Position numbers and translations under genes: made by a program. Positions 1 to 5,058 of a stretch of 5,058 nt of DNA are shown in pieces. How positions within the stretch are numbered: the first letter of the stretch is position 1; the number at the start of each line of letters is the position of its first letter. Source of the DNA: Methylococcaceae bacterium. Lineage in GTDB: Bacteria > Pseudomonadota > Gammaproteobacteria > Methylococcales > Methylomonadaceae. The DNA is taken from NCBI GenBank assembly GCA_947506075.1, contig CANNNN010000206.1:1-5058 (forward strand), written 5' to 3'. The notes below the pieces were generated by a model, which worked only from the letters and a program-made list of their open reading frames with translations, was not told the origin of the DNA and did not search any database.

Positions 1-71
1 TAGTAATAAGTTGTTGTTTATAAAGAATAATCGAGTTACATAAGGATTAATTAACACGCATTAAGAGTGGC

Positions 72-92
72 AAAAAATTTTCGAAATTTTTT
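72..92. repeat. AT-rich inverted repeat upstream of the PAS gene
   Basis: Two perfect 9-nt arms, AAAAAATTT and AAATTTTTT, are separated by TCG. A run of eight T follows a few bases later on the plus strand (about 98-105). The arms contain no G-C pairs, so a stable RNA hairpin is unlikely. It could be a weak terminator for a plus-strand gene lying left of the window, or a protein-binding dyad. The rest of 1-166 holds only AT-rich sequence, and I see no convincing promoter for the PAS gene in it. Confidence 0.4.
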
Positions 93-166
93 CACTATTT
101 TTTTTCGCGTTCTAAATTTCTTGCTCCTGAAAAACTGGGAAACTTCAGCAGGACAAGATTGTCGCT

Positions 167-670
167 GTGGGTTCCGAGTGGGATATTTTTGCCTTGGAAA
201 ACGATGCTCCTGAGTTAATCGGGTCTAAGGTAATCGGTCGTCCATTGTTTGACTTTATCAGCGGTAACGTCACTCAACAGTTTGTGCAAGCGTTATTGCA
301 GGTGGTGCGCTCTGGCAAGAAGTCGATTGAGCTTGAATACCGATGCGACTCACCGACTGAACGTCGCCTCATGCACATGCGGGTAACCCTAGAGGAATCA
401 GGTTTAGTGCATTTCGTGAACACTCTTTTAGGTAGCGAATCTCGTAAAAACAAGATTCTGATCTCAAGGGCAACGCAACGCGGCAAAAACACAACAGTTA
501 GATGCAGTATGTGCAATTTAGTCAAACCCTTGAAAGATTGGGTTGAACCAGACCGGTTTGATGGCTCGAATACCTCGAAAGTTGCGGAGTGGATAGTTAT
601 CTATGGTATTTGCGATAGGTGCGTGGCAAACCTTCTGCGCGCATCATCAGCCAGAACCACCGTGACTTAG
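167..670 (+). CDS. PAS-domain protein with C-terminal Cys-pair motif; start uncertain
   Basis: This is a small, probably cytoplasmic sensor-like protein of 167 aa if the GTG at 167 is the start. Residues 1-88 look like a PAS fold: WDIFALEND near residues 5-13, then the typical VIGRPLFDFISG stretch at 22-33, with a strand-like segment near 68-75. Residues 113-116 (CSMC) and 149-152 (CDRC, preceded by GI) match the pattern 'C-x-x-C ... W-x-x-x-E ... GIC-x-x-C' often seen at the C-terminus of PAS and histidine-kinase-like proteins, here without any kinase domain. The four Cys could bind a metal; this is inference. The start is doubtful. The frame stays open back to 131 and encodes DKIVAV directly before the GTG, which fits the first PAS strand, but there is no ATG/GTG/TTG in that stretch and a TGA sits at 128-130. 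The nearest AGGA (150-153) is 13 nt from the GTG, which is too far. The 5' end may therefore be eroded or frameshifted. No ligand or partner can be named. Confidence 0.7.
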   Translation: MGSEWDIFALENDAPELIGSKVIGRPLFDFISGNVTQQFVQALLQVVRSGKKSIELEYRCDSPTERRLMHMRVTLEESGLVHFVNTLLGSESRKNKILISRATQRGKNTTVRCSMCNLVKPLKDWVEPDRFDGSNTSKVAEWIVIYGICDRCVANLLRASSARTTVT

Positions 671-949
671 CGGTATCACTAAAATCTAAGGGCTGTCCGA
701 GAATGATCTTCACGAGCGAGGTTATAGAGCTTAAGCCGTTGACGAGTATTTCATTTTTCTTGTAAACGCAATTTATAAATATCCCGCATCGGATCAAAGA
801 TAGCTGCTCTGAACTGTGTCACTATTGCCACTTTACCAATGACCGGTATCTGGAAGCCTAAATCGATATTCGAATGTCTGCAAGGGGTCAGACATTCAAA
901 CAGTAAAATTATAACTTCTTTGAACGTCAGGTTGCTGACAGAAAGCCGA
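671..949. other. Intergenic region between convergent PAS gene and GTPase gene
   Basis: This 279-nt gap separates the 3' ends of the plus-strand PAS gene and the minus-strand operon. Apart from the stem-loop at 872-897 I see no RNA gene and no recognisable protein. Short open stretches exist on the minus strand (for example ending near 749), but they lack a start codon with a ribosome binding site and resemble nothing I know. No classical GC-rich hairpin plus T-run terminator is visible for either flanking gene. Confidence 0.5.
872..897. repeat. Stem-loop with 9-bp perfect stem downstream of the minus-strand operon
   Basis: The arms GAATGTCTG (872-880) and CAGACATTC (889-897) pair perfectly around the 8-nt loop CAAGGGGT. 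It lies 52 nt beyond the stop of the second GTPase gene, where a transcript-end structure would be expected. No U-tract follows on either strand, so a classical intrinsic terminator is unlikely. An mRNA 3' stabilising hairpin or a dispersed REP-like repeat (the GGGGTCAGAC core is typical of such elements, from memory) are the alternatives. Confidence 0.55.
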
Positions 950-1906
950 CTAATTACGCAATATAGCCATTAAATCTTCGGCCAAACTCGTAACATCGCC
1001 TGCGGTAATAAACACCAAGCGACCTTTACCGTCATCGGTAGATCTAACGGGCAGCCGCACAGGATGATAAAGCTTATTGCTAACGCCCTGAATCAATAAC
1101 GGCTCAGGGTGTTCAGGTGTAAAAACAACGCCTTTTAAACGTACTAACTGCTGCGGGTGCTTGTTGAGCAGAGACTCCAGCGCAATCTGTAAGCGCGGCC
1201 AGGCAATCGGATCATCCAGCTGAAGGCTGATGCTGTTAAATCGATGCTCGACATCATTTTGCATTTGACCTAGCGGGCGAATTTTCTTTGACAAACCCAA
1301 TAATAAATCAGGCGCTACCTCCCCCTGCACGACATTCAATCTGACAGCACTCGGTGCCAGTTTATCAAGCCAGGCGCTGGTCGCCGCCAGTTGTGCCGTA
1401 CTGGCTAAATCGCCATGGGTGAGCGCTACCGTATCTGCCCAACCGAGTTGGGCTTGAGCCTCGGCGTAACGCTCAAGCCTGTCTGCACCGCTGACTGACG
1501 ACACCGTCGTAATCACTCCATGCAGATGATAGCGGGCCGATAGCCAGCGTTCTCTTATCAGGGTATCCAGCACCGGTTCGGGATTGGCAACGCCACTGGT
1601 TTCAATGATGACTCGATCAAACGGTTTATCGGCCTTGGCCTCCCAGGCCATACGCAAATTTTTTAACACCGGCGTTAACGAGCCGCGCACTTGGCAACAC
1701 AAGCAACCGCCTGCCAATACCGACATCGGCACGTTATGCTCTCTGAGCAATTGCTGGTCGATTGGCGTAGACCCAAATTCATTGATAATCACCGCAGACT
1801 TCGGTGCATGCTGCAACAGACGGTTAAGCAGCGTGGTTTTGCCGCTGCCTAAAAAGCCACTGATGACGATGACCGGGATGTGCTCGATGGCTTTGCTTTT
1901 GTTCAT
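950..1906 (-). CDS. COG0523/CobW-family GTPase, diverged (second copy)
   Basis: This 318-aa P-loop GTPase is of the COG0523 metal-chaperone family and is presumably cytoplasmic. The P-loop GFLGSGKT is at residues 17-24. The family's metal-binding C-x-C-C is at 68-71 (GCLCCQV), and the Walker B-type segment IIETSG at 100-105 is followed by ANPEP. A CobW C-terminal domain covers roughly 221-318 (LVRLKGVVF and LLIQGV are typical). Two nucleotide-site features deviate. The guanine-recognition motif, normally N/S/T-K-x-D, reads THGD (163-166), losing the Lys. The usual VVDA segment reads TVSS (134-137), losing the Asp. GTP specificity or turnover may therefore be altered. I chose ATG 1906 over the in-frame ATG at 1948 because the latter would overlap fhcA by 37 nt, whereas 1906 follows the fhcA stop by 5 nt and has GGAG and AGG just upstream. 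The protein is clearly different from the other GTPase here, so this is not a recent tandem duplication. The metal and client are unknown; FhcA is the obvious candidate from context. Confidence 0.9.
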   Translation of the reverse strand: MNKSKAIEHIPVIVISGFLGSGKTTLLNRLLQHAPKSAVIINEFGSTPIDQQLLREHNVPMSVLAGGCLCCQVRGSLTPVLKNLRMAWEAKADKPFDRVIIETSGVANPEPVLDTLIRERWLSARYHLHGVITTVSSVSGADRLERYAEAQAQLGWADTVALTHGDLASTAQLAATSAWLDKLAPSAVRLNVVQGEVAPDLLLGLSKKIRPLGQMQNDVEHRFNSISLQLDDPIAWPRLQIALESLLNKHPQQLVRLKGVVFTPEHPEPLLIQGVSNKLYHPVRLPVRSTDDGKGRLVFITAGDVTSLAEDLMAILRN

Positions 1907-1920
1907 TTCGCCTAATCTCC
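1907..1920 (-). promoter_or_regulatory. Ribosome binding site that fixes the second GTPase start
   Basis: Read on the minus strand, GGAGATTAGGCGAA sits directly before the ATG at 1906. GGAG (1917-1920) is 10 nt away and AGG (1911-1913) is 4 nt away. It overlaps the last codons and the TAG stop of fhcA, which suggests translational coupling and argues against the upstream ATG at 1948. Confidence 0.6.
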
Positions 1921-3585
1921 CGAAGTCGCAAGATAAGGTTGACCACAATCATGCAACACAAAGCGCTCACTGTCGGTTTGGTTAAAGCCGACATCTCCCA
2001 CCGTAAAATTATCCAGGCTTAAATTATAAAACCGGTCGTAATAGGCTTGAACGTCGCGTTTGATATGAGGGTCGAATTGCGCTTGTATCGTTTGGGTGCG
2101 GCCATGAAGGCGCTGTTGAACCACGCCGTTTTTAACCACCAATTCGCCGTTTTTGAATAACAAATCAGCCGCCGTAAACATGGCTTCCTTGTCGGCTTGC
2201 TCGCTGTAAACGGCAATATCGGCAATGCCGCCGGGCAGTAAATGCCCTCGATCATGCAAGCCTAACATGCGCGCGGCGGCGGTGCGGGTCATAACAGCAA
2301 TTTCATAAAGCGAAAACTCTTTTTTCATGTCTTTTAACAAGCTCATGGACACGGCTTCCTGATTTAGCCTGTCCATACATTCCAGACGAAAATCAACATC
2401 CATCAGCAAGCGGATTAAATACGGATAGCGCGTAAACGGCCCGCCATTGGGATGATCGGTGGTAAAAAACAAGCGCCACGGGTCTTCGGCTAATAAGAAA
2501 ATTTCCAGGCCAATCAGCCATTGCAGGCTATTCACAAAACTTTTTTCCTGATAACGGTACGGAACAACGCCGCCACTGCCTTCGGATTCGGCATCCCAGA
2601 CCACCCATTTGTTGGGTGAGGCATTGTTACGGCGACTGTACTGGGCAATCACGTCGCCGGAAATGGTTACGGTCTGGCCAAAAATCACCTGACCGACATC
2701 CATAGTGATGTTGCGATGCTTGTTAAAGCCGTCAATTAATTTCGCCGCCGCCGATGAAAAGCCTCGAACGCCTTCCGCGCCATAACCATAAAACTGAATA
2801 TGCGCCAGGTGCATGGGCAAGCCTTGTGCGGCTTCCATGGTGGCGATCGCGGTATCGACATTACCGGGTATGCCTAAATTATTGCAATGTACATGCACCG
2901 GATGCGGCAGTTGAATGTCGCAAGCCGCGCGTTGCAGGGTTTGCAAAATGTGCCGGGAACTCACCCCGTAATCCGGGACCACGTCATCCAAATCGAAACT
3001 ACGCGCATTTGACTTGAAGGCATTGGCGCCACCGGCATTAATCACCTTTAACCCGAGACAGCGAGTTGCATGTAACGTCCAGGCCACATAATCGTTGATT
3101 TGGTTTTGGCTGGCTCTGCCGCGCATCATGCGCAGTAAAAAATCATCGTTACCGAGAATCGCCAGGCCAGCGGTGTCAATAATCGGAATATCCGCCATTT
3201 GTAAATGCGCATCCAGGGCATTAGCGGGTAATACCGCAGGTTCAACTACACTGGTGTAACCCATCTGTGCGTAGCGATAGCCGGTTTCGGTGCTTGACCA
3301 GTGCGCGGTGCTGAAAGCATGACCGAGTTTTCGGGCTATCAAGTTGCGGTGTTGTTCCGGCAGTAACAAACGCGCGGTATTGACGTTGCCACCGGCAATA
3401 TGACTGTGAATATCAATCGCGCCCGCCATGACGACTTTGCCGGAGACATCAATATCCACATCCGACAACACACCCGGTTCAGGCGGGGAAACTATCAGGC
3501 CATCACGAAACCACACATCCTGAACTGTGCCATTTAAGCCTTGGGCAGGATCGAAAAGTCGCCCGCCGGTTAAGCGCATTAGCAT
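1912..3585 (-). CDS. fhcA: Formyltransferase/hydrolase complex subunit A (formylmethanofuran dehydrogenase subunit A-like amidohydrolase)
   Basis: FhcA hydrolyses the formyl group from formyl-methylofuran to give formate, in the cytoplasmic Fhc complex of the H4MPT-linked formaldehyde oxidation route of methylotrophs. It is homologous to FwdA/FmdA of methanogens. At 557 aa it is full length for the family (about 550). The amidohydrolase landmarks are all present: HSH at residues 60-62 followed by IAGGNVNTAR, a Lys in LKVINAGG (K180, candidate carboxylated metal-bridging lysine), HVHCNNLG at 231-238, HLAHIQFY with H262, and FFTTDHPNGGPF with catalytic-type D377. This points to a working binuclear metal centre. 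The ATG at 3585 comes 1 nt after the upstream GTPase stop, with AGGA 9 nt before it; a second ATG at codon 3 is possible but worse placed. No fhcB, fhcC or fhcD lies next to it in the window, unlike the usual fhc cluster. It sits between two COG0523 GTPases instead, so it may be an extra copy. Whether the genome has another fhcA cannot be told from here. Confidence 0.93.
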   Translation of the reverse strand: MLMRLTGGRLFDPAQGLNGTVQDVWFRDGLIVSPPEPGVLSDVDIDVSGKVVMAGAIDIHSHIAGGNVNTARLLLPEQHRNLIARKLGHAFSTAHWSSTETGYRYAQMGYTSVVEPAVLPANALDAHLQMADIPIIDTAGLAILGNDDFLLRMMRGRASQNQINDYVAWTLHATRCLGLKVINAGGANAFKSNARSFDLDDVVPDYGVSSRHILQTLQRAACDIQLPHPVHVHCNNLGIPGNVDTAIATMEAAQGLPMHLAHIQFYGYGAEGVRGFSSAAAKLIDGFNKHRNITMDVGQVIFGQTVTISGDVIAQYSRRNNASPNKWVVWDAESEGSGGVVPYRYQEKSFVNSLQWLIGLEIFLLAEDPWRLFFTTDHPNGGPFTRYPYLIRLLMDVDFRLECMDRLNQEAVSMSLLKDMKKEFSLYEIAVMTRTAAARMLGLHDRGHLLPGGIADIAVYSEQADKEAMFTAADLLFKNGELVVKNGVVQQRLHGRTQTIQAQFDPHIKRDVQAYYDRFYNLSLDNFTVGDVGFNQTDSERFVLHDCGQPYLATSGD

Positions 3586-3586
3586 G

Positions 3587-4576
3587 TTAAATGATCCTGC
3601 AACTGTCTAATGCATTGTGTATGGCTTGTTTAGGCAAGTTGCGACCGATAAAGACCAACACCGATTGGCGGATTTCATCGATAGCCCAACGTACGCCAAT
3701 ACTGTCTCCGAGGAGCATATGCACGCCTTGATAAATCACCTTACGATCACAACCGGCGATATGCACGATGCCTTTATAACGCAATAAATCGTTACCGTAA
3801 TCCCGGATTAGTACATCCATAAAACCAATGATTTTTGCTGCATCGAAAGCCTTGTCGGTGCGGTATACGAAAGACGCAATACCGGCATCGTGTTCATGGC
3901 TGACGTCTTCCAGAAAATCGGGTTCAATTTCCAGAATAGCGTTGAGATTGAAACCGCGTATATCGAGAATTTCGCTGATGTCGGTTTCGCCAAAATGTGC
4001 ATGGGCGATCGGTGCACGGGCGTTGATGATACGTAAGCGCGCTTCCAGTTCCGTCACTTCTGCGGGTGTTATCAAGTCAGTTTTGGATATTAACAAGCGG
4101 TCGGCAAAGCCTACTTGTTCCTCGGCTTCATGACATTCGTTAAGCTGTTTGAGGGCATGTTTGGCATCAACGACAGTAATAATGCCATCGAGCAAATAAT
4201 ATTCACCAATATCCTGTTCAACAAAAAACGTTTGCGCTACCGGAGCAGGGTCCGCCAGCCCGGTGGTTTCGATAATGACCCGATCAAAATGCAGCGAGCC
4301 GTTTTCACGTTTTTCCGCCAGCTCGCCCAAAATTCGCACTAGATCTCCGCGCACAGTGCAACAAATGCAGCCATTGTTCATTTCAACGATTTGCTCTTCG
4401 CCCTGAATCAACAGATCATTATCAATGCCTGCTTCGCCAAATTCATTTTCAATGACGGCAATGCGATGACCGTGCTGTTCAGACAGAATACGGTTTAACA
4501 GCGTGGTTTTTCCGGCGCCTAAAAATCCCGTCAAGATCGTGACGGGAACAGGGTTGGATAGGTTGGAATCAGACAT
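3587..4576 (-). CDS. COG0523/CobW-family GTPase (YjiA-like putative metal chaperone)
   Basis: This 329-aa GTPase closely follows the YjiA-type layout. The P-loop GFLGAGKT is at residues 17-24, ENEFGE (switch I region) at 43-48, the metal-binding C-x-C-C in NNGCICCTVRGDL at 70-73, IIETTG at 101-106 followed by LADPAP, VVDA at 135-138, and the guanine-recognition motif SKTD at 164-167. A short linker carries HEHD at 227-230, a possible extra metal ligand set. The CobW C-terminal domain runs from about 232 to the end (DLLRYKGIVHI, VIYQGVHML). All catalytic motifs are intact, so an active GTPase is expected. The family is thought to deliver or insert metals, often zinc, using GTP. The start is ATG 4576, not the upstream in-frame ATG at 4636. 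AGGA lies 7 nt before 4576, and the extra 20 residues encoded upstream lack family character. The gene ends 1 nt before fhcA, so the two are certainly co-transcribed and probably translationally coupled. The client metalloenzyme is not shown by sequence. Confidence 0.93.
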   Translation of the reverse strand: MSDSNLSNPVPVTILTGFLGAGKTTLLNRILSEQHGHRIAVIENEFGEAGIDNDLLIQGEEQIVEMNNGCICCTVRGDLVRILGELAEKRENGSLHFDRVIIETTGLADPAPVAQTFFVEQDIGEYYLLDGIITVVDAKHALKQLNECHEAEEQVGFADRLLISKTDLITPAEVTELEARLRIINARAPIAHAHFGETDISEILDIRGFNLNAILEIEPDFLEDVSHEHDAGIASFVYRTDKAFDAAKIIGFMDVLIRDYGNDLLRYKGIVHIAGCDRKVIYQGVHMLLGDSIGVRWAIDEIRQSVLVFIGRNLPKQAIHNALDSCRII

Positions 4577-4583
4577 GGATTTA

Positions 4584-4587
4584 TCCT
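4584..4587 (-). promoter_or_regulatory. Shine-Dalgarno AGGA deciding the first GTPase start
   Basis: AGGA on the minus strand is 7 nt before the ATG at 4576. No comparable site precedes the longer candidate at 4636, which would also begin inside the DUF1826 remnant. The 46 nt between the DUF1826 stop and this ATG include TTGACG (4613-4618) and TATAAC (4592-4597) with a 14-16 nt gap. A promoter there would start transcription on top of this ribosome site, so I do not annotate one. Confidence 0.6.
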
Positions 4588-4622
4588 GGCGGTTATAAAA
4601 AAATGAATATTGCGTCAATGAC

Positions 4623-4928
4623 TTAGCTAAAATCAAGCGTTAACAATAGCCTGCGGGGTGAGGCTTGAGTCATATTCGGTGAGCGATGTACTGCGCCATG
4701 TTGCTCATTGCCTTCCCAACACTTGCCTTTAAGTAACCCGATCGCAAAGCCTGGCATGGCTTGAACGGCATACGTATCCCTAATAAGTCCGGATAGTTCA
4801 TCGCTTAAACCGCCGGAACCCTTACCCAGTTTGCCTCGGTCGATATAAGCATCGTCCAGCCACTCGGTACCGACATCGCCGTAAGTACAAACCATGCGAC
4901 AGGTTACTGACTCGTCAGTTGTAAGTTC
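4623..4928 (-). pseudogene. DUF1826-family gene, 5'-truncated remnant
   Basis: The C-terminal part of a DUF1826-type protein is preserved. It reads VCTYGDVGTEWLDD, then AIGLLKGKCWEGNE, then AVHRSP and RRLLLTLD before the TAA at 4623-4625, all of which I recognise as the conserved end of that family. Intact members are roughly 200 aa or longer (from memory). Here 90 aa follow the only ATG (4895), and that ATG lies inside the conserved VCTYG block without a ribosome site, so it is not a natural start. The frame stays open upstream to 4928 (ELTTDESVTC...) and is closed by a TGA at 4929-4931. The first half of the protein is therefore missing, and a putative mobile element begins on the other side of the break. 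DUF1826 genes have no firm function but are known neighbours of COG0523 GTPases, some in zinc-starvation regulons. This gene was probably the first gene of the operon below it. Confidence 0.75.
4906..4919. repeat. Short perfect inverted repeat at the DUF1826 break
   Basis: ACTGAC (4906-4911) and GTCAGT (4914-4919) are perfect 6-nt arms with TC between them. They lie where the DUF1826 similarity fades out. The repeat could belong to the end of an inserted element or to the target site, or be chance; the arms are short. Confidence 0.3.
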
Positions 4929-4943
4929 TCATCAGCTTAATTC

Positions 4944-4973
4944 TTGATTAGAAAGTATTATTCTATCTAAAAT
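4944..4973 (+). promoter_or_regulatory. Candidate sigma70 promoter for the gene at 5005
   Basis: TTGATT (4944-4949, 4/6 match to the -35 consensus) is followed after 18 nt by TAAAAT (4968-4973, 5/6 match to the -10 consensus). Transcription would start near 4980, about 12 nt before the GGGAG ribosome site. Found by eye only. Confidence 0.4.
4948..4970. repeat. 23-bp imperfect palindrome, operator-like
   Basis: Each strand reads the arm TTAGA-n-AG-n-AT into a single central base and then the mirror arm. 18 of the 22 off-centre positions pair, with mismatches at regular three-base steps from the centre. It lies between the -35 and -10 of the candidate promoter at 4944-4973, the usual place for a repressor site. 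It does not match the proteobacterial Zur or Fur consensus as I remember them. Confidence 0.45.
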
Positions 4974-5004
4974 AGCATCGTTAATCCTTGCGGGAGATAA
5001 AACG

Positions 5005-5058
5005 ATGCAAAAGTATATCAATGATACGTTAGAAAGTTTCCGATATGTTTTTTCGAGA
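5005..5058 (+). CDS. Partial CDS, possible DDE transposase N-terminus
   Basis: The reading frame starts with ATG at 5005 and has GGGAG (4992-4996) 8 nt upstream, a strong ribosome site. It runs off the window after 18 codons. The visible peptide, MQKYINDTLESFR then YVFSR, resembles the start of IS4-like/DDE transposases, which often begin with a 'T-L-x-x-F-(R/K)-x-x-F-S-R' pattern. With only 18 residues this is a resemblance, not proof. The position just beyond a truncated gene supports the mobile-element reading. The alternative is an unrelated hypothetical protein. Confidence 0.5.
   Translation, partial: MQKYINDTLESFRYVFSR

Larger units (their letters stand above)
4930..5058 (+). mobile_element. 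Putative left end of an insertion sequence (partial)
   Basis: The element is inferred from three facts: the DUF1826 gene breaks off here, a transposase-like N-terminus starts at 5005, and a promoter plus dyad lies between them. The exact left boundary is not visible. It could be anywhere from about 4896 to 4935, because the other terminal repeat and target duplication lie outside the window. Confidence 0.4.

Noticed and set aside
67..213. Plus-strand open frame from GTG 67 that could supply the missing PAS N-terminus by frameshift
   Set aside because: Its translation (F-rich, NWETSAG) does not resemble a PAS N-terminus. The PAS-like residues are in the other frame up to 131.
274..525. Minus-strand open frame antisense to the PAS gene
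   Set aside because: Shadow of the PAS coding frame, with low-complexity composition and no start signal.
749..908. Minus-strand open stretch ending RDIYKLRLQEK in the intergenic gap
   Set aside because: No ATG with a ribosome site, no recognised similarity, and it runs through the stem-loop. Length is compatible with chance.
1907..1948. Longer N-terminus for the second GTPase starting at ATG 1948
   Set aside because: It would overlap fhcA by 37 nt and add 14 residues without family similarity. The ATG at 1906 has a ribosome site and the normal distance to the P-loop.
1584..1985. Plus-strand open frame of 133 codons across the GTPase/fhcA junction
   Set aside because: Antisense shadow of two strongly supported genes, with no domain character of its own.
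2754..3017. Plus-strand open frame inside fhcA
   Set aside because: Shadow frame antisense to conserved FhcA motifs, with no recognisable protein features.
3808..4342. Several open frames on both strands inside the first GTPase gene
   Set aside because: All overlap conserved GTPase coding sequence in other frames and show no family resemblance.
4577..4622. Zur-like operator upstream of the first GTPase (GGTTATAAA half-site at 4591-4599)
   Set aside because: The mirror half (TATAAC) is missing at the required spacing, so only one half-site matches the remembered consensus.
4577..4636. Longer N-terminus for the first GTPase starting at ATG 4636
   Set aside because: The extra 20 residues overlap the DUF1826 remnant and have no ribosome site. 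ATG 4576 has AGGA 7 nt upstream.
1..5058. CRISPR array, tRNA, rRNA or riboswitch
   Set aside because: No regularly spaced direct repeats and no recognisable structural RNA signature on either strand.

Overview
The window most likely comes from a methylotrophic proteobacterium that uses the tetrahydromethanopterin (H4MPT)-linked C1 pathway. A gammaproteobacterial methanotroph (Methylococcales-like) is the best guess. The main reason is a full-length gene for FhcA, the amidohydrolase-type subunit of the formyltransferase/hydrolase complex, in which every expected metal-site motif can be read. The taxonomic guess rests on remembered family resemblance, not on a search.

Layout. Positions 1-166 are AT-rich with no clear gene. 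A plus-strand gene at 167-670 encodes a small PAS-type protein with a C-terminal Cys-x-x-Cys pair motif; its 5' end looks eroded or misread. Positions 671-949 are intergenic and contain one good stem-loop. From 4576 down to 950 the minus strand carries a tight three-gene operon: a COG0523/CobW-type GTPase (4576-3587), fhcA (3585-1912) and a second, diverged COG0523 GTPase (1906-950). The gaps are 1 and 5 nt. Just upstream of this operon is the 3' part of a DUF1826-family gene (4623-4928) that has lost its 5' part. Beyond the break, a plus-strand reading frame starts at 5005 with a good ribosome binding site. It resembles the N-terminus of a DDE transposase and runs out of the window.

How the genes may work together. 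COG0523 proteins are GTP-dependent metal chaperones or insertases, several of them tied to zinc starvation, and DUF1826 genes are known neighbours of COG0523 genes. FhcA is a binuclear metal (zinc) enzyme with the amidohydrolase fold. An fhcA gene between two such GTPases, with no fhcB, fhcC or fhcD visible beside it, suggests a metal-delivery or zinc-limitation version of the formyl-methylofuran hydrolase step. This would parallel the duplicated zinc enzymes (such as PyrC2 or FolE2) found next to COG0523 genes elsewhere. The DUF1826 truncation, probably caused by an insertion element, may have cut the operon off from its original promoter. No convincing Zur operator was found in the window.
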